DNA of 64,000 bases from Botrimarina colliarenosi (GTDB taxonomy: Bacteria > Planctomycetota > Planctomycetia > Pirellulales > Lacipirellulaceae): NCBI RefSeq assembly GCF_007859955.1, contig NZ_SJPR01000001.1, positions 935,590 through 999,589 on the forward strand, read 5' to 3'. Shown here piece by piece: positions 45,630 to 55,421 of the stretch. The notes beneath the pieces are model-generated. The model had not been told where the DNA came from, did not search any database, and worked only from the letters and a program-made list of their open reading frames with translations. The position numbers were made by a program, and so were the translations under genes. Every line of letters begins with the position of its first letter. Position 1 is the stretch's first letter.

Positions 45630-47229
45630 GCCCAAGAAAGACGAGCAGGATGGCGCCGGGTTCGGGCGTCGCTGTGGCAAGGCCAACGGGCGGGAGCACC
45701 GCTCCGTAGTTGGCTTGCCAGCTCGCATACGCGGCGCTGTCGAGCCCCTGGTCGCGCCAGACGGTGTAGTCGGCCGCATTGACGGCGCCGTCGAAGTTGA
45801 AATCGCCCGCCAACTCCAGCATCTCCGGGTCGACGACCTCGGCCAAGGTTGGCGCCACGAACAGCGGCCCCGCGGTTTCTGAATCGACAACCAGCGATGT
45901 GGTCAGCAGGTTGAATCCGGTCGCCGCTTCCCAGACGCCGTCGTTGGCGAAGCGGACCGCGTAGCGGGGGTCGTCGTGCAGCGACGCCTCGATGTCGGGC
46001 ATCCAGAGGGCGACCGTGTACTCCCCTTCGGCGAGGCTCTCGGGGAGCAGCAGGCCGGTCTCGACCGTCGCGGTCGTCCCGCCCGACCACCAGCGCGGAT
46101 CGACGGCAATCGCGACCGTTGAGGTTTCGCCCGTCGTGTTGTGCCGCAGGACAACCTCGACGTTCCGCGGGTTGAACAGCTCGCCAAAGCCGACGTTGTC
46201 GATCGTCAACGAGATCGGCATCAGGCCGGCGGGCTTCACCGCCACCGGCAGCGTCGCCTCGTCGAGTTCGAAGCGGTAGCCCAGACGCCGCTGGATTTCG
46301 TCGAAAGAGCCCTCGTCGCGCCAACGCTGAATCACGTCGGGGTGATAGTCCAGGTTCAGGTAGTCGGTGTGCAAGGTCGTCATCTCGCCGATGGCGTTGC
46401 CGGACTCACAGAAGCTGCTGTTGTTGCAGGTCTCGCCGCCGTGCGGGACGAATCGGCTCTCGCCGCCGATGTACGCCAACTCGCGGCCGCGCGACCAGCC
46501 GGGCGTCACGTAGGTGCCGAAGTCGCTGCTCGAAGCAAGGAAACAGTCGTTCAGATGGCCGACGCGTGACAGGTCGCTGCCATCGAAGGCGTTCGCCGCC
46601 GTGATGACGGCCGTCTCACTGGTCGTCGAGCCGCTAAAGATCTCGCGCTTGAAGTGTGGCGTCCGGATGCCGACGGTCCGATCGACCGGGAGGGCGTCGA
46701 GGATCGCGGCGAGGATCTCCGCGCGGTCGGTCGGATTGTCGAGGCCGTTGGTCGAGCTATGCCACTCGCCCCAACCGCCGATGAAGCCGGCGTCGATGTT
46801 AAAGATCACGTCCTTGTTGGCTTCCCACAGCGGCTGGAGCTGCTGGATATGCCCGAGGATGACGCTCTTGGGGGCGTCGGCGCCGCCGTCGTTGTTGTAG
46901 TTAAACCGGAACTTGACCTTCAGCCCGCTCTCGCGGGCGGCGTCGAAGCCGGCCTGGATCTGGTTCAGAAAGCCGGTGCTGAGGGCCTGGTTGCGGAACG
47001 CGCTCGCGGTGACCCCGCCGTAGACGATCGTCGCCCCCTGAGCGCGGATGTTAGCGTAGTTCCACGGGTCCAGCAGGTTCGAGAACCGCATGAACCCCCG
47101 TTCGGGGTTCAAGAACTCCGCGGTGTTGGCCTGGTAGGCGATCGTCTGCGCGGGCCCCTGCGCCCCCGCCGGGGGCGCGGCGAGGCAGCCAATGGCCGCC
47201 ACCAACAGTACCGTGGAGGAAATTCGCAT
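45580..47229 (-). CDS. DUF4832-type secreted protein with dockerin-like repeat and PEP-CTERM tail
   Basis: The product has 549 residues with a signal peptide (MRISSTVLLVAAIGCLAAPPAGA). A TIM-barrel-like body (DUF4874/DUF4832; NPERGFMRFSNL, FIGGWGEWHSS) is followed by a beta domain. GDFNFDGAVNAADYTVWRD is a single dockerin-like calcium loop. The tail is TPEPGAILLVFLGLTSLAARG, a PEP-CTERM sorting signal. It should be exported and anchored or released by an exosortase. It probably acts on polysaccharide; no catalytic residue is certain. Its 3' end overlaps the Nramp-like gene by 50 bases. Confidence 0.85.
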   Translation of the reverse strand: MRISSTVLLVAAIGCLAAPPAGAQGPAQTIAYQANTAEFLNPERGFMRFSNLLDPWNYANIRAQGATIVYGGVTASAFRNQALSTGFLNQIQAGFDAARESGLKVKFRFNYNNDGGADAPKSVILGHIQQLQPLWEANKDVIFNIDAGFIGGWGEWHSSTNGLDNPTDRAEILAAILDALPVDRTVGIRTPHFKREIFSGSTTSETAVITAANAFDGSDLSRVGHLNDCFLASSSDFGTYVTPGWSRGRELAYIGGESRFVPHGGETCNNSSFCESGNAIGEMTTLHTDYLNLDYHPDVIQRWRDEGSFDEIQRRLGYRFELDEATLPVAVKPAGLMPISLTIDNVGFGELFNPRNVEVVLRHNTTGETSTVAIAVDPRWWSGGTTATVETGLLLPESLAEGEYTVALWMPDIEASLHDDPRYAVRFANDGVWEAATGFNLLTTSLVVDSETAGPLFVAPTLAEVVDPEMLELAGDFNFDGAVNAADYTVWRDQGLDSAAYASWQANYGAVLPPVGLATATPEPGAILLVFLGLTSLAARGATAPRRSS

Positions 47230-47359
47230 CGGGGGGGCTCACCTCGCGGAGTATCAACAGCGGTCCGAGAGCTACGTCACGAGCCCGCCGGAAGCTACAC
47301 CAGAAATGAGCGGATCGACCCCGTCGCCCTGCCGGCCCGCCGAAACCCCGGACCGCCAG

Positions 47360-47971
47360 TTATTGCAGTTCGGCGATCCGCACGTGGCGGAACTGCATGG
47401 TCATCGTATTGCCCGGGTGGAGTTGCAGCCCGATCGGACCACTCTCGATGGCGGTTTCCGACTGGTAGTGGGTGACATGCTCGCCGTTGAGCCAGACGTC
47501 GTAGTCGTCGCCGACCACAACGATCACCATCTTGTTCCAGTCGTCCTGCTTCAGCACCTCGGCGACGCCCTGCGCCTCGATCGGGTAGCCCTTGCCGCCG
47601 ATGTACGGCGACGCGGTCAGGTCGCGCTTCAGCGAGCCGGAGATCCCGAGCTGGATCTGGTCGTTCTCTTGCCGCAAAAAGACGCCCGAGTCGACGACCC
47701 CCTCGCCAAACTTGAATTCCAGTTCGACGACAAAGTCTTTGTAGGACTTTTCGGTCCAAAGCGTCGAGGCTTGCTTGCTGGGGTCGTTCTCAACGGTCAG
47801 CACACCGTCGTCGAGCGTCCAGCAGTGGGCCAGCGCCGAGGCTTTCCAGCCATCGAGCGAATCAACGAGCGTCGGGGGCAAGCCCTCGGCCACGGCGGAC
47901 CGCGGCGCCATGGACTGGCCGGCGGCCGCGAGGACGAAGGCGAAGAGTGGGCGGCAGAGCGGGTGCGTCAT
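47360..47971 (-). CDS. DUF1080 (3-keto-disaccharide hydrolase-like) protein
   Basis: The product has 203 residues with a signal peptide. The lectin-like DUF1080 jelly roll shows LDGWKASALAHCWTLDDGVLTV, FVVELEFKFGEGVVDSGVFLR and the closing GPIGLQLHPGNTMTMQFRHVRI. Members include sugar hydrolases and binding proteins in planctomycetes. It is on the same strand as, and just upstream of, the DUF4832 protein, so they may share a polysaccharide-related role. Confidence 0.85.
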   Translation of the reverse strand: MTHPLCRPLFAFVLAAAGQSMAPRSAVAEGLPPTLVDSLDGWKASALAHCWTLDDGVLTVENDPSKQASTLWTEKSYKDFVVELEFKFGEGVVDSGVFLRQENDQIQLGISGSLKRDLTASPYIGGKGYPIEAQGVAEVLKQDDWNKMVIVVVGDDYDVWLNGEHVTHYQSETAIESGPIGLQLHPGNTMTMQFRHVRIAELQ

Positions 47972-48154
47972 CGGGGTATTTTTCCAGGGCGAGACAAGCG
48001 GACCAGATCGCCATGATACACCAGCCGCACCGCGAAGCGGTGGGGTGGCCGCCGGCCCGACTCCTCGGGTTTTCAGCGAGGCTCTACCAGCATTTCGGGT
48101 CCGGCGAGAGTCTGGGCTACGGAGCCGCCGTCATACACGTCGGGGGCTCGCCGA

Positions 48155-48700
48155 TCACGCCGACGCTTCGACGCGTGCAATGGCCCATACCTCGCAGCTG
48201 CCCAAGTGAGGGTCGTTGGGTTGCAGCCGGCGCATCTTGTCACGGATTTCGTTCGCTAGTGTGAGCTCGGGGAGGAGCCCGTACGGATTCACAATCGACG
48301 GTGAGAACATCTCCGGCATCGGACCGCAATTGGTCAACGGGCTGTTGTCGAAGCACTCATCCATCAGGTCATAGCCGCACAGCATATACGAGGCTGGGAG
48401 TTTTTCAGTACCGTTCGGACGCTCGCACACCGCGAGGACTTGCTGGTGGAGCGGATCAATTGGTTGCCGGTTCTCTAGGTACTCGCCATGGTAGAATAGT
48501 GTGGTCCGGTAGTCTTCTTGAACGTTCTGCTCCCAGTCGTCGGGCGATAGTGATTCGATGAGGTCGGGGCACATCATCGAATCGAGCGTGATCAACTCGG
48601 TAAGGTGGTCGAATCGGGAGAAGGCGAGGTACCTGGACCATGCCTTGCTGTCATCGGAAGTGAATCGCTCTCGGAGCGTATAGAGCCAGTCCCCCTTCAT
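48155..48700 (-). CDS. Unknown protein coupled to CstA
   Basis: The product has 181 residues, mostly soluble. Its ATG (48700) overlaps the cstA stop by 4 bases (ATGA), so the two are made together. It does not resemble YbdD, the small protein that follows cstA in E. coli. Visible features are RERFTSDDSKAWSRYLAF at the start, then acidic stretches (DDWEQNVQEDYR) and four Cys-containing motifs (MMCPDL, LCGYDL, NCGPMPE, LGSCEVW). A CstA partner or assembly factor is a guess from position. Confidence 0.7.
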   Translation of the reverse strand: MKGDWLYTLRERFTSDDSKAWSRYLAFSRFDHLTELITLDSMMCPDLIESLSPDDWEQNVQEDYRTTLFYHGEYLENRQPIDPLHQQVLAVCERPNGTEKLPASYMLCGYDLMDECFDNSPLTNCGPMPEMFSPSIVNPYGLLPELTLANEIRDKMRRLQPNDPHLGSCEVWAIARVEASA

Positions 48701-50511
48701 ACTGCCACCTCGGCGCCCGCTTCGAGCACGCCGCGCGCCTTCGGCCAGACGAACACCGCCTCGATCGCCATCCAGATTTGCAACACCAGGATCGCGACGC
48801 CAAACGCCACCAGCGGCCAGTTCCGGGCCGGCAGGAAGTCGTTGATCACCTGCTCCGCCATCGCCCAGCCCGGGATCGCCAGCAGGGCGAGCCCCGGGAT
48901 CATCGCGAAGGCGACCGGCAGGCCGCGACGCCACAGGTAGACAACGATCACGATAAACGCCAAGCCGGCGAGCAGCTGATTGGTCGCCCCAAACAGGGGC
49001 CACAGCATGAGACCCCCCGAGCCGGGGCCGGCAGGCCCCGGGATCATCGCCATCGCCCCGCCACCAACGACGCTCAGCGTGGTCGCCGTGTAGCGATTCG
49101 TGAGCGGTTGGAAGTGCAGCGTGCCGGCCAGTTCTTGGATCACGTAGCGATGGAGCCGCGTGGCGGTGTCGAGCGTCGTCGCGGCGAAGCAAGCGACCAG
49201 CACGGCGATCACCGCCACCGCCAACGGCCGCGGCAGGCCGAGCGCGCCGACGAAGTTCGCGCCCCCTTCGACGAAGGCGCCCACCTGCTGGCGGAGCCGC
49301 ATCGCCTTCCAGCCGCCCGACTTGCTGACGGCGCCATCGGCGGCGGTCGTTTCGATAATCACCGCTTGGTACTTGGATCGCCACGCGTCGGCGCCGGTGA
49401 GTGGCTCGCCATCGGCGCCCGGCACGCCCATGCCGAGGCCGGCGCAACAGGCGAGGATCACCACCACGGCGAGCGCCCCTTCGAGGAGCATGCCGCCGTA
49501 GCCGACGACGCGGGCGTCCCCCTCGTTCTCGAGTTGCTTGCTCGTCGTTCCGCTGGCGACGAGGCAGTGAAAGCCGCTGCACGCGCCGCACGCCACGGTG
49601 ATGAACAAGAACGGCAGGATGGCGGGGGCGTCGGCGGGCGGATCGGTGGCGACGACCGGCGCCGCGTTGAGGTCGGCCGCCCCGGTCAGACCCGCGACGA
49701 CGAGACCCCCCACCAACAGGCCCATCGCCACCAGCAGCTGCAGCGCGTTCACATAGTCCCGCGGCTGCAGCAGCAGCCACACCGGCATCACCGACGCCGC
49801 GAAACAGTAGGCCAACAAGATCGCCGTCCAGACGACCACCGGCGTTCCGTAATCGCCCAGCGCTGTGATGGCGGGCAGCACGATTGGATGCTGCGTGCCG
49901 TACCAGACGCCGACGTACAGCAGCACGAGCGACACGAGCGACATTGCCGTCAGTCCCGCCCCGCCGGTGCGGCGCGTCGCTAGGCCGATCATCACCGCCA
50001 GCGGCAGCGACAGCCAGACGCTCAGCACCGACTCGGGGTACTGGTCGAAGATCGACGCGATCACCAGCCCGAAGACGGCGATCACCAGCATCAGCGCGAA
50101 AAAGAGCACGATCAAGAACAGCACCCGCGCGCGGGGCGAAATGATCTGCCCGGCCGCCTCGCCGATGGTCTGACCCCGGTGCCGCAGGCTCACCACCAGC
50201 GAGCCGAAGTCATGAACCGCCCCGACGAAGATCGACCCCAGCACGACCCACAACAACGCCGGCAGCCAGCCCCAGAAGACGGCGATCGCCGGCCCGACAA
50301 TTGGCCCCGTCCCGGCGATGCTGGTGAAATGGTGCCCGAAGACGACCGAGCGCCGCGTGGGGACGAAGTCGAGGTCGTCACGCTCGGTGTAAGCGGGGGT
50401 CCGTCGCGTTGGGTCGAGCTTAAAAACCCGCCGGCTCAACCAGCCGCCGTAGACGACGTACGCCAGCCATAGTGCGGCGAACGAACCAAGAGCGACGGCG
50501 ATCGTAAGCAT
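48697..50511 (-). CDS. cstA: Carbon starvation protein CstA (pyruvate/peptide transporter family)
   Basis: The product has 604 residues from ATG 50511; the frame opens at 50586, but a hairpin lies there. About 16 membrane segments. The conserved region is SVVFGHHFTSIAGTGPIVGPAIAV, with HDFGSLVVSLRHRGQTIG after it and ACGACSGFHCLVASGTTSKQ. CstA proteins take up pyruvate or peptides and respond to carbon starvation. It is followed by the unknown coupled gene. A 12-bp inverted repeat lies upstream. Confidence 0.9.
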   Translation of the reverse strand: MLTIAVALGSFAALWLAYVVYGGWLSRRVFKLDPTRRTPAYTERDDLDFVPTRRSVVFGHHFTSIAGTGPIVGPAIAVFWGWLPALLWVVLGSIFVGAVHDFGSLVVSLRHRGQTIGEAAGQIISPRARVLFLIVLFFALMLVIAVFGLVIASIFDQYPESVLSVWLSLPLAVMIGLATRRTGGAGLTAMSLVSLVLLYVGVWYGTQHPIVLPAITALGDYGTPVVVWTAILLAYCFAASVMPVWLLLQPRDYVNALQLLVAMGLLVGGLVVAGLTGAADLNAAPVVATDPPADAPAILPFLFITVACGACSGFHCLVASGTTSKQLENEGDARVVGYGGMLLEGALAVVVILACCAGLGMGVPGADGEPLTGADAWRSKYQAVIIETTAADGAVSKSGGWKAMRLRQQVGAFVEGGANFVGALGLPRPLAVAVIAVLVACFAATTLDTATRLHRYVIQELAGTLHFQPLTNRYTATTLSVVGGGAMAMIPGPAGPGSGGLMLWPLFGATNQLLAGLAFIVIVVYLWRRGLPVAFAMIPGLALLAIPGWAMAEQVINDFLPARNWPLVAFGVAILVLQIWMAIEAVFVWPKARGVLEAGAEVAV

Positions 50512-50549
50512 GAGGTAGCCGCAGAGGAGTCGTTGGTGGGAGGGGTCGG

Positions 50550-50607
50550 CTGACCCCGATTCCGCGCCGCCAGCCGCTAGACGCAATGAGACCGCAATCG
50601 GGGTCAG
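50550..50607. repeat. Perfect 12-bp inverted repeat with 34-bp spacer upstream of cstA
   Basis: ctgaccccgatt (50550-50561) and aatcggggtcag (50596-50607) are exact reverse complements. The repeat lies between the cstA start and the divergent trxB. Its 34-bp spacer equals that of the 13976-14047 repeat. It could be an operator or a structured leader. Confidence 0.7.
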
Positions 50608-50670
50608 GAGACCCGATCATCCCAGCGATGGACGGATCAGCCCTGTGACGCCCCCGCAGCGACTAACGAA

Positions 50671-50707
50671 CCCCGCTCTGACGCGGGGCTTGTCACGCCA
50701 CTATAAT
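50671..50707 (+). promoter_or_regulatory. trxB promoter with hairpin over the -35 region
   Basis: CTGACG (50678-50683) and TATAAT (50702-50707) are separated by 18 bases and would start transcription near 50714, 42 bases before the trxB GTG. The -35 box lies in the loop of ccccgc/gcggggg-like arms (50671-50676 and 50683-50688). A repressor or supercoil-sensitive site is possible. Confidence 0.45.
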
Positions 50708-50755
50708 CCCGCCGGTGGCTGGGCCTAAGCCCGCCGTCGCCCCCCTCCGCCCACC

Positions 50756-51889
50756 GTGAACCGCTTCACAGGACGCCCCCCCGTGCCCGAACAAGTCGTC
50801 ATCATCGGCAGCGGCCCCGCCGGCTGGACCGCCGCGATCTACGCCGCCCGCGCCAATCTGAAGCCCCTGGTCTTCGAGGGCGCGATTAGCGAAGAGAACC
50901 GCCAGTCGGGCACGCTCCCGCTTGGGCAGCTCGCCCTGACCACCGAAGTCGAGAACTTCCCCGGCTGGCCCGCCGGCGACGTCTCGGCGTATCTCAAGGA
51001 CTCCCTCGACGAGGAGCACGCATGGCTAGCCGACATGCACCAGAAGGAGGGGATCAGCGGCCCCGAGCTGATGCACCTGATGCGGCAGCAGGCCAAGAAC
51101 TTTGAGACGCGGATCGTCACCGACGACATCGCCGAGGTCGATTTCAGCCAGCGCCCCTTCAAACTGAAGAGCGCCGGCGCCTCGGGAGACGTCCAAGAGA
51201 TCGAGGCCCACTCGGTCATCATCGCCACCGGCGCCAGCGCGAACTACCTCGGCCTCGAGTCGGAAGACCGCTTCAAGAACCGCGGCGTCAGCGCCTGTGC
51301 GGTCTGCGACGGCGCGCTGCCGCGGTTCCGCAACAAGCCGCTGGTGGTGGTTGGCGGCGGTGACTCGGCCGTCGAGGAGGCGGACTATCTCACCAAGCAC
51401 GCGGAGAAGGTCTTCTTGGTCCACCGCCGCGACGCGCTCCGCGCCTCGCCGATCATGGCCGACCGGGCGAAGAACAATCCGAAGATCGAGATGGTCTGGA
51501 ACAGCGAGGTCACCGAGGTTTACGGCGACGACGAGAAGGGAATGACCGGCGTCAAGCTGTCATCGACGACGGGCGAAGGCGACCGCGACATGGACGCCGC
51601 CGGCATGTTCGTCGCCATCGGCCACACGCCCAACACGAAGTTCCTCAAGGGCCAGCTTGAGATGAACGAGAAGGGCTACCTGAAGTGGACCGTCCCGTTC
51701 CGCACCAACACGAGTGTCGAGGGCGTCTTCGCCGCGGGCGACGTGTCGGACGACTACTACCGCCAAGCCTGCACCGCCGCCGGCACCGGCTGCATGGCGG
51801 CGCTCGACGCGGAGCGGTGGTTGGCCGGCCAAGGCATTGTCGAGGAAGCGACCGCCGGCGCCTGGAGTACGGACGCGGCGAAGAAGTAA
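50756..51889 (+). CDS. trxB: Thioredoxin reductase with extra insert
   Basis: The product has 377 residues (GTG 50756; in-frame GTG 50783 is an alternative), longer than the usual 315. [21 protein letters not shown] is the FAD site, CAVCDGA the redox pair, [16 protein letters not shown] the NADPH site and GVFAAGDV the C-terminal FAD motif. An extra segment of about 25 residues (after GWPAG, before ISGPELM) is absent from E. coli TrxB. It reduces thioredoxin with NADPH. The promoter at 50671-50707 fits well. Confidence 0.92.
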   Translation: MNRFTGRPPVPEQVVIIGSGPAGWTAAIYAARANLKPLVFEGAISEENRQSGTLPLGQLALTTEVENFPGWPAGDVSAYLKDSLDEEHAWLADMHQKEGISGPELMHLMRQQAKNFETRIVTDDIAEVDFSQRPFKLKSAGASGDVQEIEAHSVIIATGASANYLGLESEDRFKNRGVSACAVCDGALPRFRNKPLVVVGGGDSAVEEADYLTKHAEKVFLVHRRDALRASPIMADRAKNNPKIEMVWNSEVTEVYGDDEKGMTGVKLSSTTGEGDRDMDAAGMFVAIGHTPNTKFLKGQLEMNEKGYLKWTVPFRTNTSVEGVFAAGDVSDDYYRQACTAAGTGCMAALDAERWLAGQGIVEEATAGAWSTDAAKK

Positions 51890-51975
51890 GTCGTGCCGCG
51901 ACGCCCCTCGTCTCCCTCGCTCGGATGGGAGATGAGGGACGCGGTGTCCGCTCCTACCAGACTCAGACGACTCCC

Positions 51976-53382
51976 ATGAAGAAACTGTCGGTCAAGGAAG
52001 CCCGGCTCGAAGGCGCCATCGGCGCCGCCGCCAAGATCGAAGGTTGGGTCCGGACGCGTCGCGACTCGAAGGCGGGCTTCTCGTTCATCGAAGTGAACGA
52101 CGGCTCGTGCCTCGGCAACCTACAGGTGATCGCACCGGTTGAGCTGGCGGACTACGAGAGCGAGATCAAGCACCTCACCGCCGGATGCAGCCTGACAGTC
52201 ACCGGCGAGATCGTCGCCTCGGCCGGCGGCGGGCAAGCGACCGAACTCAAGGCCGATTCGGTGCTGGTGCATGGCTGGGCCGAGCCGACGACCTACCCGC
52301 TACAGAAGAAACGACACTCGCTCGAGAAGCTGCGCGAGTGGGCCCACCTGCGGCCACGGACCAACGCCATCGGCGCCGTGATGCGCGTTCGGCACCGCGT
52401 CTCGAAGTCGATCCACGACTTTTTCCACGAGGACGGCTTCCTCTATACCCACACACCGATCATCACCGCCAGCGACTGCGAAGGCGCCGGCGAGATGTTC
52501 CGCGTCACCACGCTCGACGCCGACAAGCCGCCGCGCGACGACAAGGGCGCCGTCGACCACACGCAAGACTTTTTTGGCCGCCCGGCCTACTTAACGGTTT
52601 CGGGCCAGCTCGAAGGTGAGCTTTACGCCAGCGCCCTCGGCAAGGTCTACACGTTTGGCCCGACGTTCCGCGCAGAGAACTCGAACACCTCGCGCCATCT
52701 GGCCGAGTTCTGGATGGTCGAGCCGGAGGTGGCGTTCTTCGAACTCACCGACAACATCGACCTCGCCGAGCGCTTTCTAAAACGGATCGTCGCCGACGTG
52801 TTGCGTGACTGCCAAGAAGACCTGGCGCTGTTCCAACAACACATCGACAAGACGGTGATGGAGCGGCTGGAAGGCCTGCATAACGGCTCGTTCACACGGC
52901 TGCCGTATACCGAAGCGGTCGAACTGTTGGAGGGCTCAGGCGAGCCGTTCGAGTACCCCGTCCAGTGGGGAACCGATCTGCAAGCCGAGCACGAGCGCTG
53001 GCTAACCGAGAAGCACTTTGCGGGGCCGGTGGTGCTGACCGACTACCCAGCGAGCATCAAGCCGTTCTACATGTTCGTCAACGAGCCCGACGACCAGGGC
53101 CGCCGGACGGTCCGCGCGATGGACGTGCTGGTGCCGGGCGTCGGCGAGATCATCGGCGGCAGCCAACGCGAGCACCGCCTCGACATCCTGGAAGCACGCA
53201 TGGCCGAGCAGGGGCTCAACCCGGCCGACTACTGGTGGTACGCCGACCTGAGGCGTTACGGCACGGTGCCGCACGCCGGCTTCGGGCTCGGCCTCGAGCG
53301 GATGGTGCAGTACGTCACCGGCATGGCGAACATCCGCGACGTGATTCCTTTCCCGCGAACGCCCGGCTCGGCCGAGTTCTGA
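51976..53382 (+). CDS. asnS: Asparaginyl-tRNA synthetase
   Basis: The product has 468 residues from ATG 51976; the open frame to 51685 overlaps trxB and is not real. The OB-fold domain ([24 protein letters not shown]) precedes the class II core: motif 2 [22 protein letters not shown] and motif 3 [10 protein letters not shown]. It charges tRNA(Asn). The repeat sequences after the stop may serve as 3' end. Confidence 0.94.
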   Translation: MKKLSVKEARLEGAIGAAAKIEGWVRTRRDSKAGFSFIEVNDGSCLGNLQVIAPVELADYESEIKHLTAGCSLTVTGEIVASAGGGQATELKADSVLVHGWAEPTTYPLQKKRHSLEKLREWAHLRPRTNAIGAVMRVRHRVSKSIHDFFHEDGFLYTHTPIITASDCEGAGEMFRVTTLDADKPPRDDKGAVDHTQDFFGRPAYLTVSGQLEGELYASALGKVYTFGPTFRAENSNTSRHLAEFWMVEPEVAFFELTDNIDLAERFLKRIVADVLRDCQEDLALFQQHIDKTVMERLEGLHNGSFTRLPYTEAVELLEGSGEPFEYPVQWGTDLQAEHERWLTEKHFAGPVVLTDYPASIKPFYMFVNEPDDQGRRTVRAMDVLVPGVGEIIGGSQREHRLDILEARMAEQGLNPADYWWYADLRRYGTVPHAGFGLGLERMVQYVTGMANIRDVIPFPRTPGSAEF

Positions 53383-53396
53383 GCCGAAGAATCTCG

Positions 53397-53562
53397 TCCC
53401 CCTCCCTTTCAGGGAGGGGTTAGGGGAGGGTTGGCGTGCTCTGTTACAAAAGGCTAGAGGGGTACAACGGCAAGCTCGCTGCCTTAAGCACATCCCGAGC
53501 GACATCGGTGGGGTGCCGTCGAGACCCCTCCCCTAGCCCCTCCCCTTGAAAGGGGAGGGGGA
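53397..53562. repeat. Two inverted GC-rich hairpin repeats after asnS
   Basis: CCCCTCCCT-TTC-AGGGAGGGG (53399-53419) continues as TTAGGGGAGGG, and an inverse copy (53525-53562) has AGCCCCTCCCCTT-GA-AAGGGGAGGGG. Each half forms its own hairpin, and the two copies are inverted to each other over about 165 bases. Both resemble common scattered planctomycete repeats. Confidence 0.75.
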
Positions 53563-53928
53563 CTATTTGTTGCTCCGCTTGGCTTCGTCCAAGAGCGCCT
53601 CGAGCCGTTGGATCTGGCGGTCGCTCTGGGCGACGAGCTCTTGCAGCAGGATTAGCTTGCTGTCGATCTGTCCGTTGATTTCGCGGGCCAGCTCGTGCAT
53701 CTCGACTTGCTGACGGTTGAATCGGGCGGTCGCGTCTTCGCGGGCGCCGTCCCACTGGCTGGTTGGGCGGTGCTGCTTCAACAGGGCCGGTCCCGAGCCG
53801 CCACGCGTCAATTTGCCGAAGTTGCGGAAACTCCGCCGCAGCAAGATCATCGCCAACAGCGCGCACCCGAACGCGAACAGGAGGGGGGCGTACCAAGGCG
53901 TTTCGGCGAGTAGCGGGATTGGATTCAC
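53563..53928 (-). CDS. Small membrane protein with C-terminal coiled coil
   Basis: The product has 121 residues from GTG 53928, two bases after the larC stop; an in-frame GTG at 53949 would overlap larC. One hydrophobic segment (WYAPLLFAFGCALLAMILL) is followed by basic residues and a helix of heptads (VEMHELAREINGQIDSKLILLQELVAQSDRQIQRLEALL). It is a probable inner-membrane protein; the family is unknown, and it may be part of a larC operon. Confidence 0.6.
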   Translation of the reverse strand: MNPIPLLAETPWYAPLLFAFGCALLAMILLRRSFRNFGKLTRGGSGPALLKQHRPTSQWDGAREDATARFNRQQVEMHELAREINGQIDSKLILLQELVAQSDRQIQRLEALLDEAKRSNK

Positions 53929-53930
53929 TG

Positions 53931-55151
53931 TTACTGCTGTCGGCGCCACGCGGCGGCTAGGGCGACCGAAACCTCCCCGACGGTGACGCCGGCGGCGTCG
54001 GCCAAGGCCTTACAATCCTCGTACTCGGGGGTGACCCGCTCGCTGCCGTCTGGGAGCGTAGCGACGACGACCGAGCCGGCGCCCCACTCGGTCTCCAGCG
54101 AAACCTTCCGCCGCGGCAGGACGATTCGCTTCACCGTCTGGCGCCGCATGCCGAGCGCCGTCGTGTGTCGGAAGACGATCGCCGCCAGCCGATCGGCGTC
54201 GGCCGGCGCCGCTTGGAGGCTCAGCAAGACGCCCGGGCGGTGCTTCTTCATCTGCAGCGGCGACAACGCCACGTCGAGCGCCCCGGCCGCCCACAGGCGT
54301 TCGACACAGTCGCCGATCGCCTCGCCCGGCGTGTCGTCGAGGTTGGTTTCCAAGAGCACGATCGTTTGTGGCGCCCCTCCGGCCACTTGCGTGGCCGGCT
54401 CGCCTGGCACAGCGATTCGCTCGCCGACGACGAGCCGCAGCACGTTGGGATGATCGAAGTCTTTCTGGCCCGAACCCAAGCCGATGCGTTCGATCGTCAT
54501 CGCCGGGAGCGGGCCGAACGACTTGACGAGCTCTTTGACGATCGCGGCGCCGGTGGGCGTTGTCAGCTCCCCGACGATCGGCCCGGCCGGTGGGTGTTCG
54601 GCGAGCGGCACGCCCGCCAGCAGCTCGGCCGTGGCCGGCGCCGGGATCGCGCAACGGCCGTGGGCGATCTGCACAAAGCCGCTCCCCGTCGGGACGGGCG
54701 AGCAGTAGACCTCCTCGACGCCCAGCAGGTCCCAACCGATCGCGGCGCCGACGATGTCGGCGATTGAGTCGATCGCGCCGACCTCGTGGAAGTGGACCTT
54801 CTCGAGCGTCGAGCCGTGGACCTTCGCCTCGGCTTCGGCGATGCGGCGGAAGATCGCGGTCGCCAGCTCGTGGGCCCGCGGCGTCAGGGCGCCGCCGTCG
54901 ATCATCTTCTGGATGTGGTGCAGGTGCCGGTGGGCGTGCTCCGGTTCGTGCTGGACGACGACCTGGGTCGCCCGAAAGCCGCACTTCTTCACTTGGCTGG
55001 CAACGAGCCGGCAGTTGGGCGTCCCGTCGGGCCAAGCAAGCGAGTCGAGTCCCGCCTGGATGGCGGCGAGGTCAACGCCCGCGTCCACCAGGGCGCCGAG
55101 CGTCATGTCGCCGCTAACGCCGCTAGCACAGTCGAGGTAAGCAATCCGCAT
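53931..55151 (-). CDS. larC: Nickel-pincer cofactor synthesis protein LarC
   Basis: The product has 406 residues from ATG 55151; the frame to 55307 is not needed. It begins RIAYLDCASGVSGDMTLGALVDAG and has EHAHRHLHHI, KVHFHEVGAIDSIADI, TTPTGAAIVKEL and, in the C-terminal half, ETNLDDTPGEAIGD and PLQMKKHRPGVLLSL. LarC inserts nickel into the pyridinium cofactor with CTP. It is one frame here, whereas Lactobacillus plantarum splits LarC. LarB and LarE are not in the window, so the recipient enzyme is not known. Confidence 0.92.
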   Translation of the reverse strand: MRIAYLDCASGVSGDMTLGALVDAGVDLAAIQAGLDSLAWPDGTPNCRLVASQVKKCGFRATQVVVQHEPEHAHRHLHHIQKMIDGGALTPRAHELATAIFRRIAEAEAKVHGSTLEKVHFHEVGAIDSIADIVGAAIGWDLLGVEEVYCSPVPTGSGFVQIAHGRCAIPAPATAELLAGVPLAEHPPAGPIVGELTTPTGAAIVKELVKSFGPLPAMTIERIGLGSGQKDFDHPNVLRLVVGERIAVPGEPATQVAGGAPQTIVLLETNLDDTPGEAIGDCVERLWAAGALDVALSPLQMKKHRPGVLLSLQAAPADADRLAAIVFRHTTALGMRRQTVKRIVLPRRKVSLETEWGAGSVVVATLPDGSERVTPEYEDCKALADAAGVTVGEVSVALAAAWRRQQ

Positions 55152-55421
55152 GGGGGGTTCTTCGGCCGGTTGAGTGTTCGCAGGAAGTGCCAGCAGGTTA
55201 CCAAATGGCGACCCAGCCCGCTGCCATCCCCGCCGCGCCTTTAGAGTTCCGCCGATTCTCAAGTTCCGCCCTCTTAGAGCCCCGCACGAAGTAAGGGGAG
55301 CTAGCAATAGAGAGTGATACCGCTCCGCTTGCTGCGTGCGCGGATCAGTTTGCTTGCGTGACTCCGTGACTGCTCATTTTCCGTTGACCTGCGGGGGGCG
55401 ATTCCGTAGCGTCCCCGTGGA

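Noticed and set aside
51685-51975. Upstream extension of asnS
   Set aside because: It overlaps trxB in another frame; the synthetase OB fold begins at ATG 51976.
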